From NCBI RefSeq assembly GCF_025060895.1, contig NZ_JANZKV010000039.1, positions 1 through 64,000 of the forward strand: DNA of 64,000 bases, in the 5' to 3' direction. The notes below the pieces were generated by a model that was not told the DNA's origin, searched no databases, and saw nothing but the letters and a program-made list of their open reading frames with translations. The DNA comes from Stieleria sedimenti (GTDB taxonomy: Bacteria; Planctomycetota; Planctomycetia; Pirellulales; Pirellulaceae). Shown here one piece after another: positions 38,863 to 48,560 of the stretch. The translations under genes and the position numbers were made by a program. Within the stretch, counting starts at the first letter, position 1, and each line of letters opens with the position of its first letter.

Positions 38863-41552
38863 TGCGTTTGATTTGTCGTGCCGTTTTGTTGTTGTTGATG
38901 GGGCCGCTCGCAGCGACCGTGATGGCTGACCAGACGGGCATCCACTTCTACGTTTCCCCCGACGGGCTGGATACGCAATCGGGTGCTTCGCAGCAGCCGT
39001 TTGCCTCGATCGCACGGGCGCAGCAAGCGGTGCGAGAGGTTCGTGCCGCCGGTGGTGATCAAGCCGTGACGGTTCACCTGCGCGGCGGTCACTATCGATT
39101 GAACCAGACGATCCAATTTACTGCAGCCGATTCGGGAGCTTCACCGCAGCGTCCGGTGCGTTATCGCGGCGAGCCCGGTGGCGAAGTGATCTTGTCCGGC
39201 GGACGTGCGATCGATGGATGGCAGTTGGATCCAGAGCACCCCGGGTTGTGGAAGACACGCGTCGCGGCGCCGCGATCCGGGGACGACGAAGATTGGCGAT
39301 TTGAACAGTTGTGGATCAATGGACGTCGGGCGACGCGAGCGAGGACGCCGAACGATGGGGAGTTTTTCACATTGTTGGGCGTCGGTGAAATGCCCCTGCA
39401 AGCGTCGCCTCCGAGGCTGAAGCATACCTTCGCCACCCGCGCAAGCGACTTGGATTCGCTGCAAGACACGGATTCGGATGCGCTCCACGATGTCCAAGTC
39501 GTCGTCTATCACAAATGGGACACGACGCGTGAATGGTTGCAATCGTGCTCGCCCGGCGACGGCTCGTTCACGACGCACGGCTCACCGATGAAGTCTCACA
39601 ATCCGATGAACCGCGATTGTTTGTACTTCCTCGAAAACTATATCGGTGCACTCGATACCGCCGGCGAATGGTTTTTGGATCGGCAGGGATGGTTGTTTTA
39701 CCGTCCGCGCGAAGGCGAGACGATCGAGACGGTCAACGCGGTGGCCGCCGAACTGCCGCGTTTGTTCGAATTCCAAGGTGACGTCGACGATCCCGAACGG
39801 CACGTCAAACACATCCATTTCGAAGGACTGACACTGCGGCACGCCGAGTATCGCATTCCCGGTGAAGGCATTCGTCCGAATCAAGCGGCGATGAACGTCG
39901 ATGCCACCGCGATCCAGCTCGATGGTGCCCGCCAGATTCACTTCACCGATTGCGCGATCGAACACATCGGCGGCAGCGGATTTTGGTTTCGCCAGGCGTG
40001 TCGCGATTGTCGCGTCGAACGAACGCGAGTCTTTGACGTCGGTGTGAGTGCGGTGCGGATCGGCGAGACAGAGTTGGTCCCCGAGCCGGTGCGGACGTCG
40101 GGAATCACGGTCGACAACTGCATCCTCCACCGCGGCGGGCGAATCTTGCCGTGTGCCGTGGGGGTCTGGATCGGGCACAGCAGCGACAACGCGATCACGC
40201 ACTGTGACATCGCCGATTTTTACTACACCGCGGTGTCGGTCGGTTGGCGTTGGGGTTATGCCGACAGCGGTGCGAAACGCAACCGCATCGAGTTCAACCA
40301 TCTGCATCACATCGGTTACCGCATTCTCAGCGACATGGGAGGCGTTTACACGTTGGGGCCGTCGGAGGGGACCCGTGTCAGCGGCAACGTGATCCACGAC
40401 GTCTATGCGACCCGCTACGGCGGTTGGGGGCTGTATCCCGACGAGGGCAGTTCGCACATCGTGTTCGAGAACAACTTGGTGTACGACGTCCGCGACGGCG
40501 GGTTTCATCAGCACTATGGTCGCGAAAACATCGTCCGCAACAACATCCTGGCGTTCAGTGAAGAAGGCCAAGTCGCGGTGACGCGGGCCGAGCCGCATCT
40601 CTCGTTCACGTTCGAGCGGAATTTGGTTTACTTTGACGAAGGTCGGTTGCTCGGTTATTCCGGCTGGAACAACGGTTCCAAAGTCGCGATGGATCACAAT
40701 CTTTATTGGCGTGCCGGCGGCCAGCCCTTCGACTTCGCCGGCAAGACGTGGCGGCAATGGCGTGACGCGGGCCACGATCAAGAGTCGATCATCGCCGATC
40801 CGATGTTTGTCGACGCCGGTCAACGAGATTTCCGACTGCGGCCTGGATCGCCAGCGTCCAAGATCGGTTTCGTCCCGTTCGACATCACGTTGGCTGGGGT
40901 TCAAGGCGATCGGGCTTGGAAAGATCTCGCCGCGGCGACAACTTTCCCCGAGCCCTATCAGGTTCCGCCGCCGCAACCGATCGACGTTCGCGATCATTTT
41001 GAAACCGATCACCCACTGTCACTGATGAGTCTGGCGACATTGTCAGACGAAGGCCGTAAGTCACTGTTTTCCGTCGTACCGACACCTGGTGGCAAAGGCC
41101 GCAGCTTGAAGGTGCAAGATGCGGTGGACATGCGGGCTGCGTTCAATCCCCATTTTTATTGGGATCCCCATTACACGCAGGGGAAATCGAGATTGAGTTT
41201 CCGCATCCGTCTGGAACCGAGCGTCACGGTGTCGTGTGAATGGCGCAGCAGCACCAGTCCGTATCAAACCGGTCCAAGTCTGCAGTTGAGCGAAACCGCG
41301 GTGTACAGCCGTGGCCAAAAACTAATCGACATCGAAGCGGGGACTTGGTTGCAGGTCACGATGGAATCGATGCAAGGCATTCGCAATGCTCGTTGGCAGG
41401 CGACGTTTGTGTTGCCCGACGGCCGGCGGCAGCAGGTGACGGATCTGACATGTGATCCCGACTGGACCGAGACCCGTTGGGTCGGTTTCATCGCGTCGGC
41501 GCGCAGCAATGGTGCGTTCTATCTGGACGACGTCGAGATGCAGAACGAGTGA
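38859..41552 (+). CDS. Exported right-handed beta-helix protein (GH141-like)
   Basis: About 897 residues, with a signal peptide ([23 protein letters not shown]). The N-terminal half starts with the DUF1565/beta-helix form [29 protein letters not shown] and [16 protein letters not shown]. Parallel beta-helix repeats follow ([65 protein letters not shown]). This architecture is typical of GH141 and related pectin-associated families. The last 200 residues form a jelly-roll-like C-terminal domain ending in [13 protein letters not shown]. Being coupled to a GH105/GH88-like enzyme suggests a role in rhamnogalacturonan breakdown; the exact activity is inferred. Confidence 0.78.
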   Translation: MMRLICRAVLLLLMGPLAATVMADQTGIHFYVSPDGLDTQSGASQQPFASIARAQQAVREVRAAGGDQAVTVHLRGGHYRLNQTIQFTAADSGASPQRPVRYRGEPGGEVILSGGRAIDGWQLDPEHPGLWKTRVAAPRSGDDEDWRFEQLWINGRRATRARTPNDGEFFTLLGVGEMPLQASPPRLKHTFATRASDLDSLQDTDSDALHDVQVVVYHKWDTTREWLQSCSPGDGSFTTHGSPMKSHNPMNRDCLYFLENYIGALDTAGEWFLDRQGWLFYRPREGETIETVNAVAAELPRLFEFQGDVDDPERHVKHIHFEGLTLRHAEYRIPGEGIRPNQAAMNVDATAIQLDGARQIHFTDCAIEHIGGSGFWFRQACRDCRVERTRVFDVGVSAVRIGETELVPEPVRTSGITVDNCILHRGGRILPCAVGVWIGHSSDNAITHCDIADFYYTAVSVGWRWGYADSGAKRNRIEFNHLHHIGYRILSDMGGVYTLGPSEGTRVSGNVIHDVYATRYGGWGLYPDEGSSHIVFENNLVYDVRDGGFHQHYGRENIVRNNILAFSEEGQVAVTRAEPHLSFTFERNLVYFDEGRLLGYSGWNNGSKVAMDHNLYWRAGGQPFDFAGKTWRQWRDAGHDQESIIADPMFVDAGQRDFRLRPGSPASKIGFVPFDITLAGVQGDRAWKDLAAATTFPEPYQVPPPQPIDVRDHFETDHPLSLMSLATLSDEGRKSLFSVVPTPGGKGRSLKVQDAVDMRAAFNPHFYWDPHYTQGKSRLSFRIRLEPSVTVSCEWRSSTSPYQTGPSLQLSETAVYSRGQKLIDIEAGTWLQVTMESMQGIRNARWQATFVLPDGRRQQVTDLTCDPDWTETRWVGFIASARSNGAFYLDDVEMQNE

Positions 41553-41559
41553 GTTTGTG

Positions 41560-42310
41560 CGTGTCAGATCTGTTCTGAGTGGATGGTTTCGGCCAACGGC
41601 CGTTTACATCCATAGCCTTGGGCATCGCCCTGCGGATTACCCAATTTCTGCATCAAGTCGTAGGTGATGCCCGGAGGGCAGGCACAGTGTTTGCCGGCGG
41701 TGTGAACCGCCGGTTGAATGTCGCCTCCACCACTCCAGCCCTGGAAGGGCGACACAGTCCAGGCGGCGGTCTCGACCGCGTGCTTACTGTGTCGGCCTTC
41801 CAGGCCTGCGGCGAAATTGCATTGGAATCCGGGCCCTGACGGGCCCGGCAAACACTCTATCAGCCCGCTGGGCTTTGCATACTGAAGGGGTTGGTCACCT
41901 TGCTGACTTTTGCGATCGGCCGCGTTTAATTGACCCACCATGCGATTGACAAAGAATGTTGTGCATGGCCGTTGGCCAAATCAAACCTCATTGCGATGAG
42001 GTTCCTGGGGCGGCACAACCCTCGCAAATGCTCGGTTTGCTTGCCCCAGGCTATGGATATGCATGCCCTTTGGGCAAAAGGCGACTTGTGTAGATACCAA
42101 TGCCTGGCAGGAGGGTCGAGCGAAGCGAGGGGAGGTCGATTGTACAAGTGACCGATTTGATCGTAGCGGAAGGCGCCAAGACTTTTGCAGCGTGAGCCCT
42201 CTCTGGCGTTTGCTTGCTGCGCAAACGCCGTCTCTCCCAAAGGGAGAGAATCAAAATGGGTGGCCAAAAGCTGCCGCTATACAATCGATGTCCCCTGCGG
42301 TGTGGCTTCT
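41560..42310. repeat. Field of degenerate intergenic palindromes
   Basis: The 770 bases between the beta-helix gene and the sulfatase hold short palindromes and inverted copies of each other. CCCTGGAAGGGCGACACAG at 41739-41757 pairs inversely with 41787-41805. GGCCGTTGGCC with a nearby AGGCTATGGAT motif occurs near 41570-41620 (inverted) and again near 41966-42055. GGGCCCTGACGGGCCC and AGCCCGCTGGGCT add further dyads. Several open frames arise from the repeats (for example 41926-42267 minus), but they have no protein character. Confidence 0.6.
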
Positions 42311-42321
42311 TCACGATTGTC

Positions 42322-43806
42322 TTACTTCGTCGATTCTTTTCTCAGAAAGTCATATTCCGGCGAAACACATCTGCCTTTGGACGACTGATACACCAACCGC
42401 AGCGACGCTCGGCTTTCTGGATAACGTCCCTTGTCGTCGGTCGCCTGTTCCCACTGCCGCAGTTTGCGGCGATGTTCGTTCAGCACGGAATCGTAGTCGG
42501 GGTTTTCCGCCAGATTGACGGTCTGGTGGGGATCCGTTGTCAGCTCGTAGAGCTCTTCTTCGGGGCGATGTTCCGCATCGTAGTACGACGCCTGCAACGG
42601 GCTGAGTTTTCCGGCGGCGAGCAGCTCGCGCAGTGTGACGAATGTCGGATAGTTTTCGCGGTACTGCGGCTGGTAAAGGGCGCGATCGGTTTTGTAGTTT
42701 CGGATGTATCGGAACTTGTCCGAACGCACGGTGCGAATGCGGTCGATCGCATTGCCCATCCGGTCGCGGGCTGAAATCACGTATCGACGTGGTTGAAAGT
42801 CGTCGGCGAACAGATCGCGTCCCTCCATGAACGGCGGGATGTCAATTCCCGCCAGTCCGAGTGACGTGGTGGTGATGTCGATTCCGCTGACCAGGTCCGA
42901 CCGTGTTTGGCCATGATTGGTGATTCGATCGGTGCCACCGGGCCACTGAACCACCAAAGGAATCTTGGTGCCGTCCTCGTACAAGAACTGTTTCGCTCGG
43001 GGTAGCGGGCTGCCGTGGTCGGTGAAGAAGAACACGGCGGTGTTTTCCCACAGTCCGTACTCTTTCAGTGCCGACAGGATGGCGCCGACTTGCGCGTCGG
43101 TTTCGGCAATTTGTTCGTAGTGCCGTGCGATCGCGTTGCGGAACACGGGGTGATCGGGATACTGCGGCGGCACGGTCACTTGATCTTCCGAGACGCGACT
43201 GATCGCGGGATACTTGGATCCCGTCTCGCCTTCGATCTTTCCGCCTTTGAGTTGGATTTGGCCGAAGAACGGTTTGCCTTGCAATTGTTTTAACCAGGAA
43301 ACGTCACGGCCAACCATGTGGCTGTTGACTTGTTTGCGGGTGGGGCGATTGAATCCGGGCGAGTACAGGATATCTCGATCACGGGCGAAATTGTAATCGT
43401 CTTTTGCTTCGTTGAACGTCAGGTATCCGGCATCACGAAAGAGTTCCGGGACGGTCACCACACCGTCGGGCAATGGTTTTTTGATCATGGTGCGATGTTG
43501 ATGCAGACCGTGGGTCGTTTGCATCGTGCCGGTGATCAAGGCCGATCGGGTGGTGGAGCAAACCGGGGCCGGCATGTAGGCGCGGGTGAACTTCACGCCG
43601 CCGCTGGCCAGGCTGTCGATGTGGGGCGTCTCAGCAATCCGATCGCCGTAGCATCCCACCCAGTCACTCATGTCATCGACATAGATCCATAAGATGTTGG
43701 GTCGTTCCGCCCGGGCATTGCCAATCAGGAACGAACACAGCGCCGCAGCCACAACGGCTGCGAGGTGAGGAAGACGCAAACGTGGTCGAAACGGAAAATT
43801 CATCAT
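42322..43806 (-). CDS. Exported sulfatase with C-S-T-T-R active site
   Basis: A 494-residue protein whose signal peptide ends at about residue 33 (LAAVVAAALCSFLIGNARAE). It has the metal-binding start PNILWIYVDDMSDWVGCYGD, the formylglycine site Cys83 in PVCSTTRSALITG, and FFFTDHGSPLPRAKQFLYEDGTKIPLVVQ as the second conserved block. In the signature C-x-[P/A]-x-R the third position is Thr here, so the sulfatase-activating enzyme would see an unusual site. The sequence is otherwise an arylsulfatase/heparan-N-sulfatase-like member. Substrate is unknown. It is next to the pectin-type genes but on the opposite strand, so co-function is only suggested. Confidence 0.85.
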   Translation of the reverse strand: MMNFPFRPRLRLPHLAAVVAAALCSFLIGNARAERPNILWIYVDDMSDWVGCYGDRIAETPHIDSLASGGVKFTRAYMPAPVCSTTRSALITGTMQTTHGLHQHRTMIKKPLPDGVVTVPELFRDAGYLTFNEAKDDYNFARDRDILYSPGFNRPTRKQVNSHMVGRDVSWLKQLQGKPFFGQIQLKGGKIEGETGSKYPAISRVSEDQVTVPPQYPDHPVFRNAIARHYEQIAETDAQVGAILSALKEYGLWENTAVFFFTDHGSPLPRAKQFLYEDGTKIPLVVQWPGGTDRITNHGQTRSDLVSGIDITTTSLGLAGIDIPPFMEGRDLFADDFQPRRYVISARDRMGNAIDRIRTVRSDKFRYIRNYKTDRALYQPQYRENYPTFVTLRELLAAGKLSPLQASYYDAEHRPEEELYELTTDPHQTVNLAENPDYDSVLNEHRRKLRQWEQATDDKGRYPESRASLRLVYQSSKGRCVSPEYDFLRKESTK

Positions 43807-44016
43807 GCAAAGGGGCGAGAGGGGGAGAGACGGTCAAACATCGCCAGTGCCGCACCGCCAATCGGTCCGCGCGACGTTCAGGAGGGATGCCGTTTCTATG
43901 ATAGCTGCCTTTCGCCGGTTCGTTCGAGGCCCAAGCCACGGACTGCGAGGACCGAATCGCCGTCCCCGTCGGGATGAGTGGTCGGGCAATCGTTCCAGGT
44001 CTCAGATCCAACCGAC

Positions 44017-44787
44017 TCACGCGCCCGTGGCTTCGCCTCGTGGTTCTTCAATCTTTGTCCAGACAAAGGATTGAAGTGGCGGCAAGTTCATCGGGATGAT
44101 TTCCGTCTCGGGAGGGCCGAACAGAGGGCGGGCGTAGTCTTTCACATCGGACGCCAATTGATAGGCGATGAACACGCCGCCTGGACGGAGCACCTCGTGG
44201 ACCGATTGGGTGATCCGCTTGGCATCCATCGGCGACAGATAGCTGAACGGGATGCCCGAAATGGCCACGTCGACCGTTCCGAAATCATGGCGAGCGACGA
44301 TGTCGATCAAGTCGCAGGCGTCGGCGATTTCAACCGTCAGCCGAGGGTCGGTGATGGTACCCAGCGATTCGGCAAAGGCATCTGTTTTCTCGATCGCCAG
44401 AAGCTGTGCATCCGAACGCATCGAAGCCAACAAAGCTTGCGTCGTGCCACCGTCTCCCGGTCCAAGCTCGATGAGACGGCTCGCCTGACGGACGCAATCG
44501 CGATCGGCCAAGTGCTCCCTCAAGAACGGTGAACTGGGGCATAGCGTGGCGACTTCCATCGGGTTTCGCAGCCATGCTTTCAGCACGCACCATACACGCT
44601 CGGCGAACGACGGCTGTGCCGAGGGAGTGGGGGCGGAGACAGGCGGGGGCGTTCCAGGAGGCGTGGAACAGGGAATGGCGGTGGGCACGGGGGGACCGTT
44701 GGAGGGAGGGTTCGTTGGGGGGGAGATTAATTGGAATGGTTGTCGACGTAGTTCTTGACGAACTGACGCAGATCTTCTTGTTCGCAC
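44017..44787 (-). CDS. SAM-dependent methyltransferase
   Basis: The frame is 256 residues from a GTG at 44787. The first 55 or so residues are Pro/Ser/Thr-rich and overlap the upstream phosphatase gene, so the real start is probably further in, near the conserved FAERVWCVLKAWLRNPMEVATLCPSSPFL. The class I SAM-binding motif is RLIELGPGDGGTTQALL. DVAISGIPFSYLSPMDAKRI and VLRPGGVFIAYQL complete the fold. It resembles phospholipid N-methyltransferase/rRNA-dimethyltransferase-type enzymes of the PmtA group, so a lipid head group is a plausible substrate. This is by pattern only. Confidence 0.7.
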   Translation of the reverse strand: MRTRRSASVRQELRRQPFQLISPPTNPPSNGPPVPTAIPCSTPPGTPPPVSAPTPSAQPSFAERVWCVLKAWLRNPMEVATLCPSSPFLREHLADRDCVRQASRLIELGPGDGGTTQALLASMRSDAQLLAIEKTDAFAESLGTITDPRLTVEIADACDLIDIVARHDFGTVDVAISGIPFSYLSPMDAKRITQSVHEVLRPGGVFIAYQLASDVKDYARPLFGPPETEIIPMNLPPLQSFVWTKIEEPRGEATGA

Positions 44788-45176
44788 TCAAACCCCATCT
44801 GCTCGGCCTGTTGGAGTGTTTGTTCGCCGCTCATCCCCTGCTCGGCGGCAAGGTGCATCATCACCATCGCCCCGGCGCGTTTCCCGCTTTTGCAATGGGC
44901 GAACACGGGTTTGGGCAACGTAACATAGTGTTGGCGAAACCGATCGACGCGTTCGTTTTCCATCGAGCCCATGGCGACGGGAACGTGCAGGTAGTCCAAG
45001 CCCTGTGCTTCCACTTGCTTTCCTTCGGCGTCTGGTGAAAGCGGCTGATCGTCTTCACCCTCGGTGCGGAAGTTGATCACCGATTTGTAGCCCTGCTCGT
45101 GGAGCCGTCGGAGTTCGTCTTCAGTCGGTTGGCCGCCAACGGTCACTTCGTCATTGATCTTCATCGTGTCTTGCAT
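44727..45176 (-). CDS. Cys-based phosphatase, BLH/DSP-PTP-like
   Basis: About 149 residues. AAAGGAGA lies a few bases before the ATG at 45176 on the minus strand, which settles this start over a longer frame from 45332. The protein reads DEVTVGGQPTEDELRRLHEQGYKSVINFRTEGEDDQ and then PVFAHCKSGKRAGAMVMMHL. HCKSGKRAG is the CX5R phosphatase loop with catalytic Cys95. The fold is that of the beta-lactamase-hydrolase-like/DSP group, which dephosphorylates small or protein substrates. It runs into the start of the methyltransferase frame on the same strand, so the two are probably co-transcribed. Its role is unknown. Confidence 0.8.
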   Translation of the reverse strand: MQDTMKINDEVTVGGQPTEDELRRLHEQGYKSVINFRTEGEDDQPLSPDAEGKQVEAQGLDYLHVPVAMGSMENERVDRFRQHYVTLPKPVFAHCKSGKRAGAMVMMHLAAEQGMSGEQTLQQAEQMGFECEQEDLRQFVKNYVDNHSN

Positions 45177-45377
45177 GGAGTTCTCCTTTAAATGGATCGA
45201 GTGCCACGGCGTCGATTCACCCTTTGGCGGTTCGACCCGTGCAACTTCGACGAGGGCAATTTCGATGAAGACAGAGAGCAACTGACGTACCGACTGGCGG
45301 TGGAAATGGCTGCGACGCGAAAACGTCGGCACATCTGGTCTCTCGGCAATCAGGTTGGTTGCCGGGGATGCAGGGGG

Positions 45378-46208
45378 CTAGCCGGCCCAGAAAAACAGCG
45401 CCATCAAGTAGGCGAACAGGCCGACCGGGTAGACGAATCCCACATTGGCCATGTTGGAACCGGTCAGGTTGTCGAGGGCTTCTTGGGTGTCGTTCAGCTC
45501 ACCGAGTTGTCCATCCCGTTTGGAGGCCGCGTAGACGGCAAAGAAGCTGACCATTTCCGGGATGCTGGTGACGACTCCGAGAATCCAGCCGGCGATCGCG
45601 GGGCGCACCTTCAACTCTTCGACAACCGTTTTGGTGGCATCGCCCAGGAACATTCCGGCAACCGCGATGGCGATCAACGTGGTCACCCCCAACGTGATCC
45701 CGATGTGAAGACTGCCGACAGCCTCCAACGACTCCTCTTTTTGTTTGGCGGGGCGATTGACTCGCCTGTCCACCAATTGATAGACGACAAAGAAACCCAG
45801 CAGGACGGGAACCAGGTACCACTGGCTGTCCATGCCCAATTGCATCAGCACGATGGGGACGGCGACGGCCAAGCCGGCAAACAGAATTTCGTCGAGAAAT
45901 CGGATGTTGAAGAGCTTGCCGAATTGCCGGTAAAAGGTCACCGCCAACAGCATCAGGACGACGTTGATGATGTTGGAACTGGCGATGTTCCACAGCCCCG
46001 CTTCCCAGACGCCGGCCAGCCCCGCGGCGACCAGACAGACCAATTCGGGCACGGAGGTCGCGTATCCGGTCAATTGGCCCCGCGCCTTGGCGCTCCAATT
46101 CATCGCTCCGGCGATGTGGTCGATGCCGCGCAGCAACCCGTACTTGACGAGCAAGATGATCGCCGCGGCGGAGACGATCATGGTCAGCGCAGGCATTACG
46201 TCAATCAC
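45378..46208 (-). CDS. CaCA-family sodium/calcium exchanger-like protein
   Basis: About 276 residues if the GTG at 46208 is used; a longer frame begins at 46298 but adds sequence without membrane character. There are about nine to ten membrane helices in two halves with the alpha-repeat signatures GYATSVPELVCLVAAGLAG ... IASSNIINVVLML and GVVTSIPEMVSFFAVYAASK ... LTGSNMANVGFVY. These acidic-serine motifs bind Ca2+ and Na+ in the family. A cytoplasmic loop with KQKEESLEAV separates the halves. It is short for a CaCA protein but has both repeats. Ion specificity is not established. Confidence 0.8.
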   Translation of the reverse strand: MIDVMPALTMIVSAAAIILLVKYGLLRGIDHIAGAMNWSAKARGQLTGYATSVPELVCLVAAGLAGVWEAGLWNIASSNIINVVLMLLAVTFYRQFGKLFNIRFLDEILFAGLAVAVPIVLMQLGMDSQWYLVPVLLGFFVVYQLVDRRVNRPAKQKEESLEAVGSLHIGITLGVTTLIAIAVAGMFLGDATKTVVEELKVRPAIAGWILGVVTSIPEMVSFFAVYAASKRDGQLGELNDTQEALDNLTGSNMANVGFVYPVGLFAYLMALFFWAG

Positions 46209-46300
46209 TAGGGACTGGGGGAAGGCGATGGGAAACGTGAATCCTCCAATATAGGCTGAATCGCAAATGGTGCCAGATGCGAGGGCGGGACTCCGCAATG

Positions 46301-46427
46301 GTTGGTGTCCAGCCCTGAGGGACCGTCCAGCTCAAGGCGATCGCTTTTTCGAGTACGATGGCCGTTCCGGGCTGTCGTCCGAAGGGCTCGCCCCGACGAG
46401 CTCGAAAGGACGTCGTACAACGCTCCG
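46301..46427 (+). promoter_or_regulatory. Repeat-derived leader upstream of the WD40-like gene
   Basis: This is the second copy of the element described at 9083-9208, with most blocks conserved (GTTGGTGTC, GCTTTTTCG, GTACGATGG, TTCCGGGC, GGACGTCGT). It is in the same orientation and ends 34 bases before the ATG at 46462. It occupies the gap between the divergent exchanger and WD40-like genes. A role as promoter or 5' leader is inferred from its position ahead of two unrelated genes. Confidence 0.55.
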
Positions 46428-46461
46428 CTGACCGCATCACACTCAATCGACGAGAACGACC

Positions 46462-47610
46462 ATGAATTCCTCCGCTTCGGCGTCCGACAAGCCGCGGTCG
46501 CCGGGTCGCTTGATTCGCTTTGCCATCATTTCGATCGCGATCGTCGCCTTATGTGTTTGGATGATCTTTCCGCCCCTGGAGACACTCCGGTTTCAAAAGT
46601 ACACGGTGGCGTCGACTCAACCCTTGTCGCTGCCATTGGTCTCGCTTCCCGATGTCGGTTCACGACCCATCCTGGCGTTTTCGGCCGACGGGCAATTGGC
46701 CGCCTACTTGTCGAAACGGGCTGATGGAGTCGACGGAGAACTCGAAACACAGATCACCGTCATCGACTTACAAACGGGAACGCCCACCGCGGGGCCGCTG
46801 GCGGTTGCGAATTCCCGCACGCCGCCGCACCTGAATTTCAGCCGCGACGGAAACGTTCTCGCCGCGGCCGGTGCGACGGAGGTCCGCGTCTGGGACCTTC
46901 GTGATTCGCGCGAGATCACGACGATTGCGGTGCCCGATGTTCGTCTGCAATCACGCCGGTTCGTGGCAGTCAACTCCGATGGCACCCTCATCGCAACGTC
47001 TGTTCAAGAGCCGGACGGTGATCCCGGGCTGTGGGTGTTTGGGTGCGAAACGGGGCAGCCACTGATCAAGATGGAGCGTACGTCGGGGACCGCCAACGAC
47101 GATCGATTCGTGTTCCACCCTACCCAAAACCAGTTGATCGGTGCCGCCGATTCCGACACCGCGGACACCCATCTGTGCGTCTGGGACGTGCAGTCTGGGA
47201 AGGTGATACAAGAGATCGTTTCCCGTGAAGACTGCCAAACGCTCGCGTTCGCGTTCGATCCCGGCGGTGACCATCTTGCCGTCGCGATGTATCACGCATC
47301 CCGCGAATACTATCCGTATGCGACGACGATCTTTGACTTGGAAACCTGGGCGCCGGTCACGAAAATTGACAACGGAAACTACGTGTTCTGGTTGGCGATC
47401 AGCCCCGATGGCAACCACGTCTCGCTCGTCGATGGCAGCGGCGAGGCCTCACTGTGGTCCACCACAAGTGGCATTCGATTGCAAAACTTTCAACTGGGGC
47501 TGCCCAGTGCGACCGCGTTCAGCGGAGATGGTGGCGCGTTGCGATTGCTGACCAACTCCGACGATCAATCCGATTCGGCGGAAATCGTGACGCTGCGAGT
47601 GGCCGAGTAA
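46462..47610 (+). CDS. Membrane-anchored WD40-like beta-propeller
   Basis: A 382-residue protein with one helix near the N-terminus (LIRFAIISIAIVALCVWMIF), so it is anchored with the propeller outside the cytoplasm or in the paryphoplasm. Repeats of WD40/PD40 type follow: LAFSADGQLAAYLSKR, LNFSRDGNVLAAAGATEVRVWDLRD, VAVNSDGTLIATSVQEPD, HLCVWDVQSGKVIQEI, LAFAFDPGGDHLAVAMY, LAISPDGNHVSLVDGSGEASLW. About six to seven blades can be counted. Such proteins are usually binding scaffolds. There is no kinase domain in this frame. It is a single gene behind a repeat-derived leader. Confidence 0.75.
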   Translation: MNSSASASDKPRSPGRLIRFAIISIAIVALCVWMIFPPLETLRFQKYTVASTQPLSLPLVSLPDVGSRPILAFSADGQLAAYLSKRADGVDGELETQITVIDLQTGTPTAGPLAVANSRTPPHLNFSRDGNVLAAAGATEVRVWDLRDSREITTIAVPDVRLQSRRFVAVNSDGTLIATSVQEPDGDPGLWVFGCETGQPLIKMERTSGTANDDRFVFHPTQNQLIGAADSDTADTHLCVWDVQSGKVIQEIVSREDCQTLAFAFDPGGDHLAVAMYHASREYYPYATTIFDLETWAPVTKIDNGNYVFWLAISPDGNHVSLVDGSGEASLWSTTSGIRLQNFQLGLPSATAFSGDGGALRLLTNSDDQSDSAEIVTLRVAE

Positions 47611-47651
47611 GAAGACGCAACGGATGGAAACAAGTGGCGGGTCTGGCTTCG

Positions 47652-48560
47652 TTACCGCTTGTTGCGAAGACGACGTCCTCGGCGCCCCAGGCCGACCGTC
47701 GCGCCAACGGCCAGCAGGAAACCGACGGCCGTCGGTTCCGGGACTGCGGTGATCGAGAGGGTCCGAAGCGAATACCCTTGCGCGGCGACGAGACTGGATA
47801 ATTGGTCTTCATAGGCCCCGACCAGCGTCGAAAAATTGTCGTAGCGATCACCCGCACCGGCATCGGCTCCCTCGGGCACGTCGATTCCCATGTGCGTGCC
47901 GATCAGCCCGATCTGTCCGTCGATTTCGATCAGCGCAGCGTTGCCCGAGTCGCCGCCGAGCATGCCGATCTCGTCACGCCCCAGACCTCCCGTCCCACCA
48001 TTGGTATCCGTGTCATAGGAAAACCGAATGGTGATGGTGTCGCTGCCGCCGGAATCAAATTGGACGATTTCCAGTCCATCGATGACATTGCGGCCGGCGC
48101 GACGTTGAGCATCAAAGGCAAAGAATGTTTGCCCCAGCAGCGCCGCGAGTTCTCCCACCACAATCGGAACCGGCACGATGCTCGGGTCGACATCGGACGA
48201 GAGGGTGTGAAGCTGGACGTCGCTGCCGACCGCGGGTTGACCGGGAATAGCAGTCAATAGCTTTTGCGAGCTGATCGATTGGTAGGTTCGTTCCATCCCG
48301 TCGGTGCCCCGGAACGTTACTTCGGCGGTGCCGACATGTGCGGCCGTCACATAGTGCCGTGGTGTGATCAAAACGGCTGGCTGAAGTGCCACGCCAGAAA
48401 GCTGAGATTCATCAACCAGAAACGACGGGTTCGGCGTTCCGTCACTCAAAAACCTGTCGTGAAATTCCGGATCCAGTCCGTTGATAATCGCGGCGGAACT
48501 GTGCGGATGGAGCCACAACAGGGCTATCCCAAGCAGGAGATGCCGACAGATTGAATTCAC
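47652..48560 (-). CDS. Trypsin-like serine protease with PEP-CTERM signal
   Basis: About 302 residues from a GTG at 48560 that opens a signal peptide (NSICRHLLLGIALLWLHPHSSAA). The trypsin-like core has YVTAAH (His75 in this numbering) and GMLGGDSGN with the nucleophilic Ser. The family's Asp is presumably in the intervening region, such as SSDVDPSIVPV, but I cannot fix it. The C-terminus is a PEP-CTERM sorting tail: VPEPTAVGFLLAVGATVGLG followed by RRGRRLRNKR. It should be exported and anchored or processed at the cell surface by an exosortase, none of which is encoded here. Confidence 0.8.
   Translation of the reverse strand: MNSICRHLLLGIALLWLHPHSSAAIINGLDPEFHDRFLSDGTPNPSFLVDESQLSGVALQPAVLITPRHYVTAAHVGTAEVTFRGTDGMERTYQSISSQKLLTAIPGQPAVGSDVQLHTLSSDVDPSIVPVPIVVGELAALLGQTFFAFDAQRRAGRNVIDGLEIVQFDSGGSDTITIRFSYDTDTNGGTGGLGRDEIGMLGGDSGNAALIEIDGQIGLIGTHMGIDVPEGADAGAGDRYDNFSTLVGAYEDQLSSLVAAQGYSLRTLSITAVPEPTAVGFLLAVGATVGLGRRGRRLRNKR

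Noticed and set aside
39582-41012. Minus-strand open frame of 476 codons
   Set aside because: It is antisense to the beta-helix gene, with biased residues typical of a shadow.
41926-42267. Possible 113-residue minus-strand protein
   Set aside because: It is made of repeat relics (palindromes with GGCC and GCCC dyads), so the open frame is a by-product.
45192-46211. Plus-strand open frame of 339 codons
   Set aside because: It is opposite the CaCA exchanger. It is rich in Gln, Asp, His and Gly, as expected of antisense to membrane helices.
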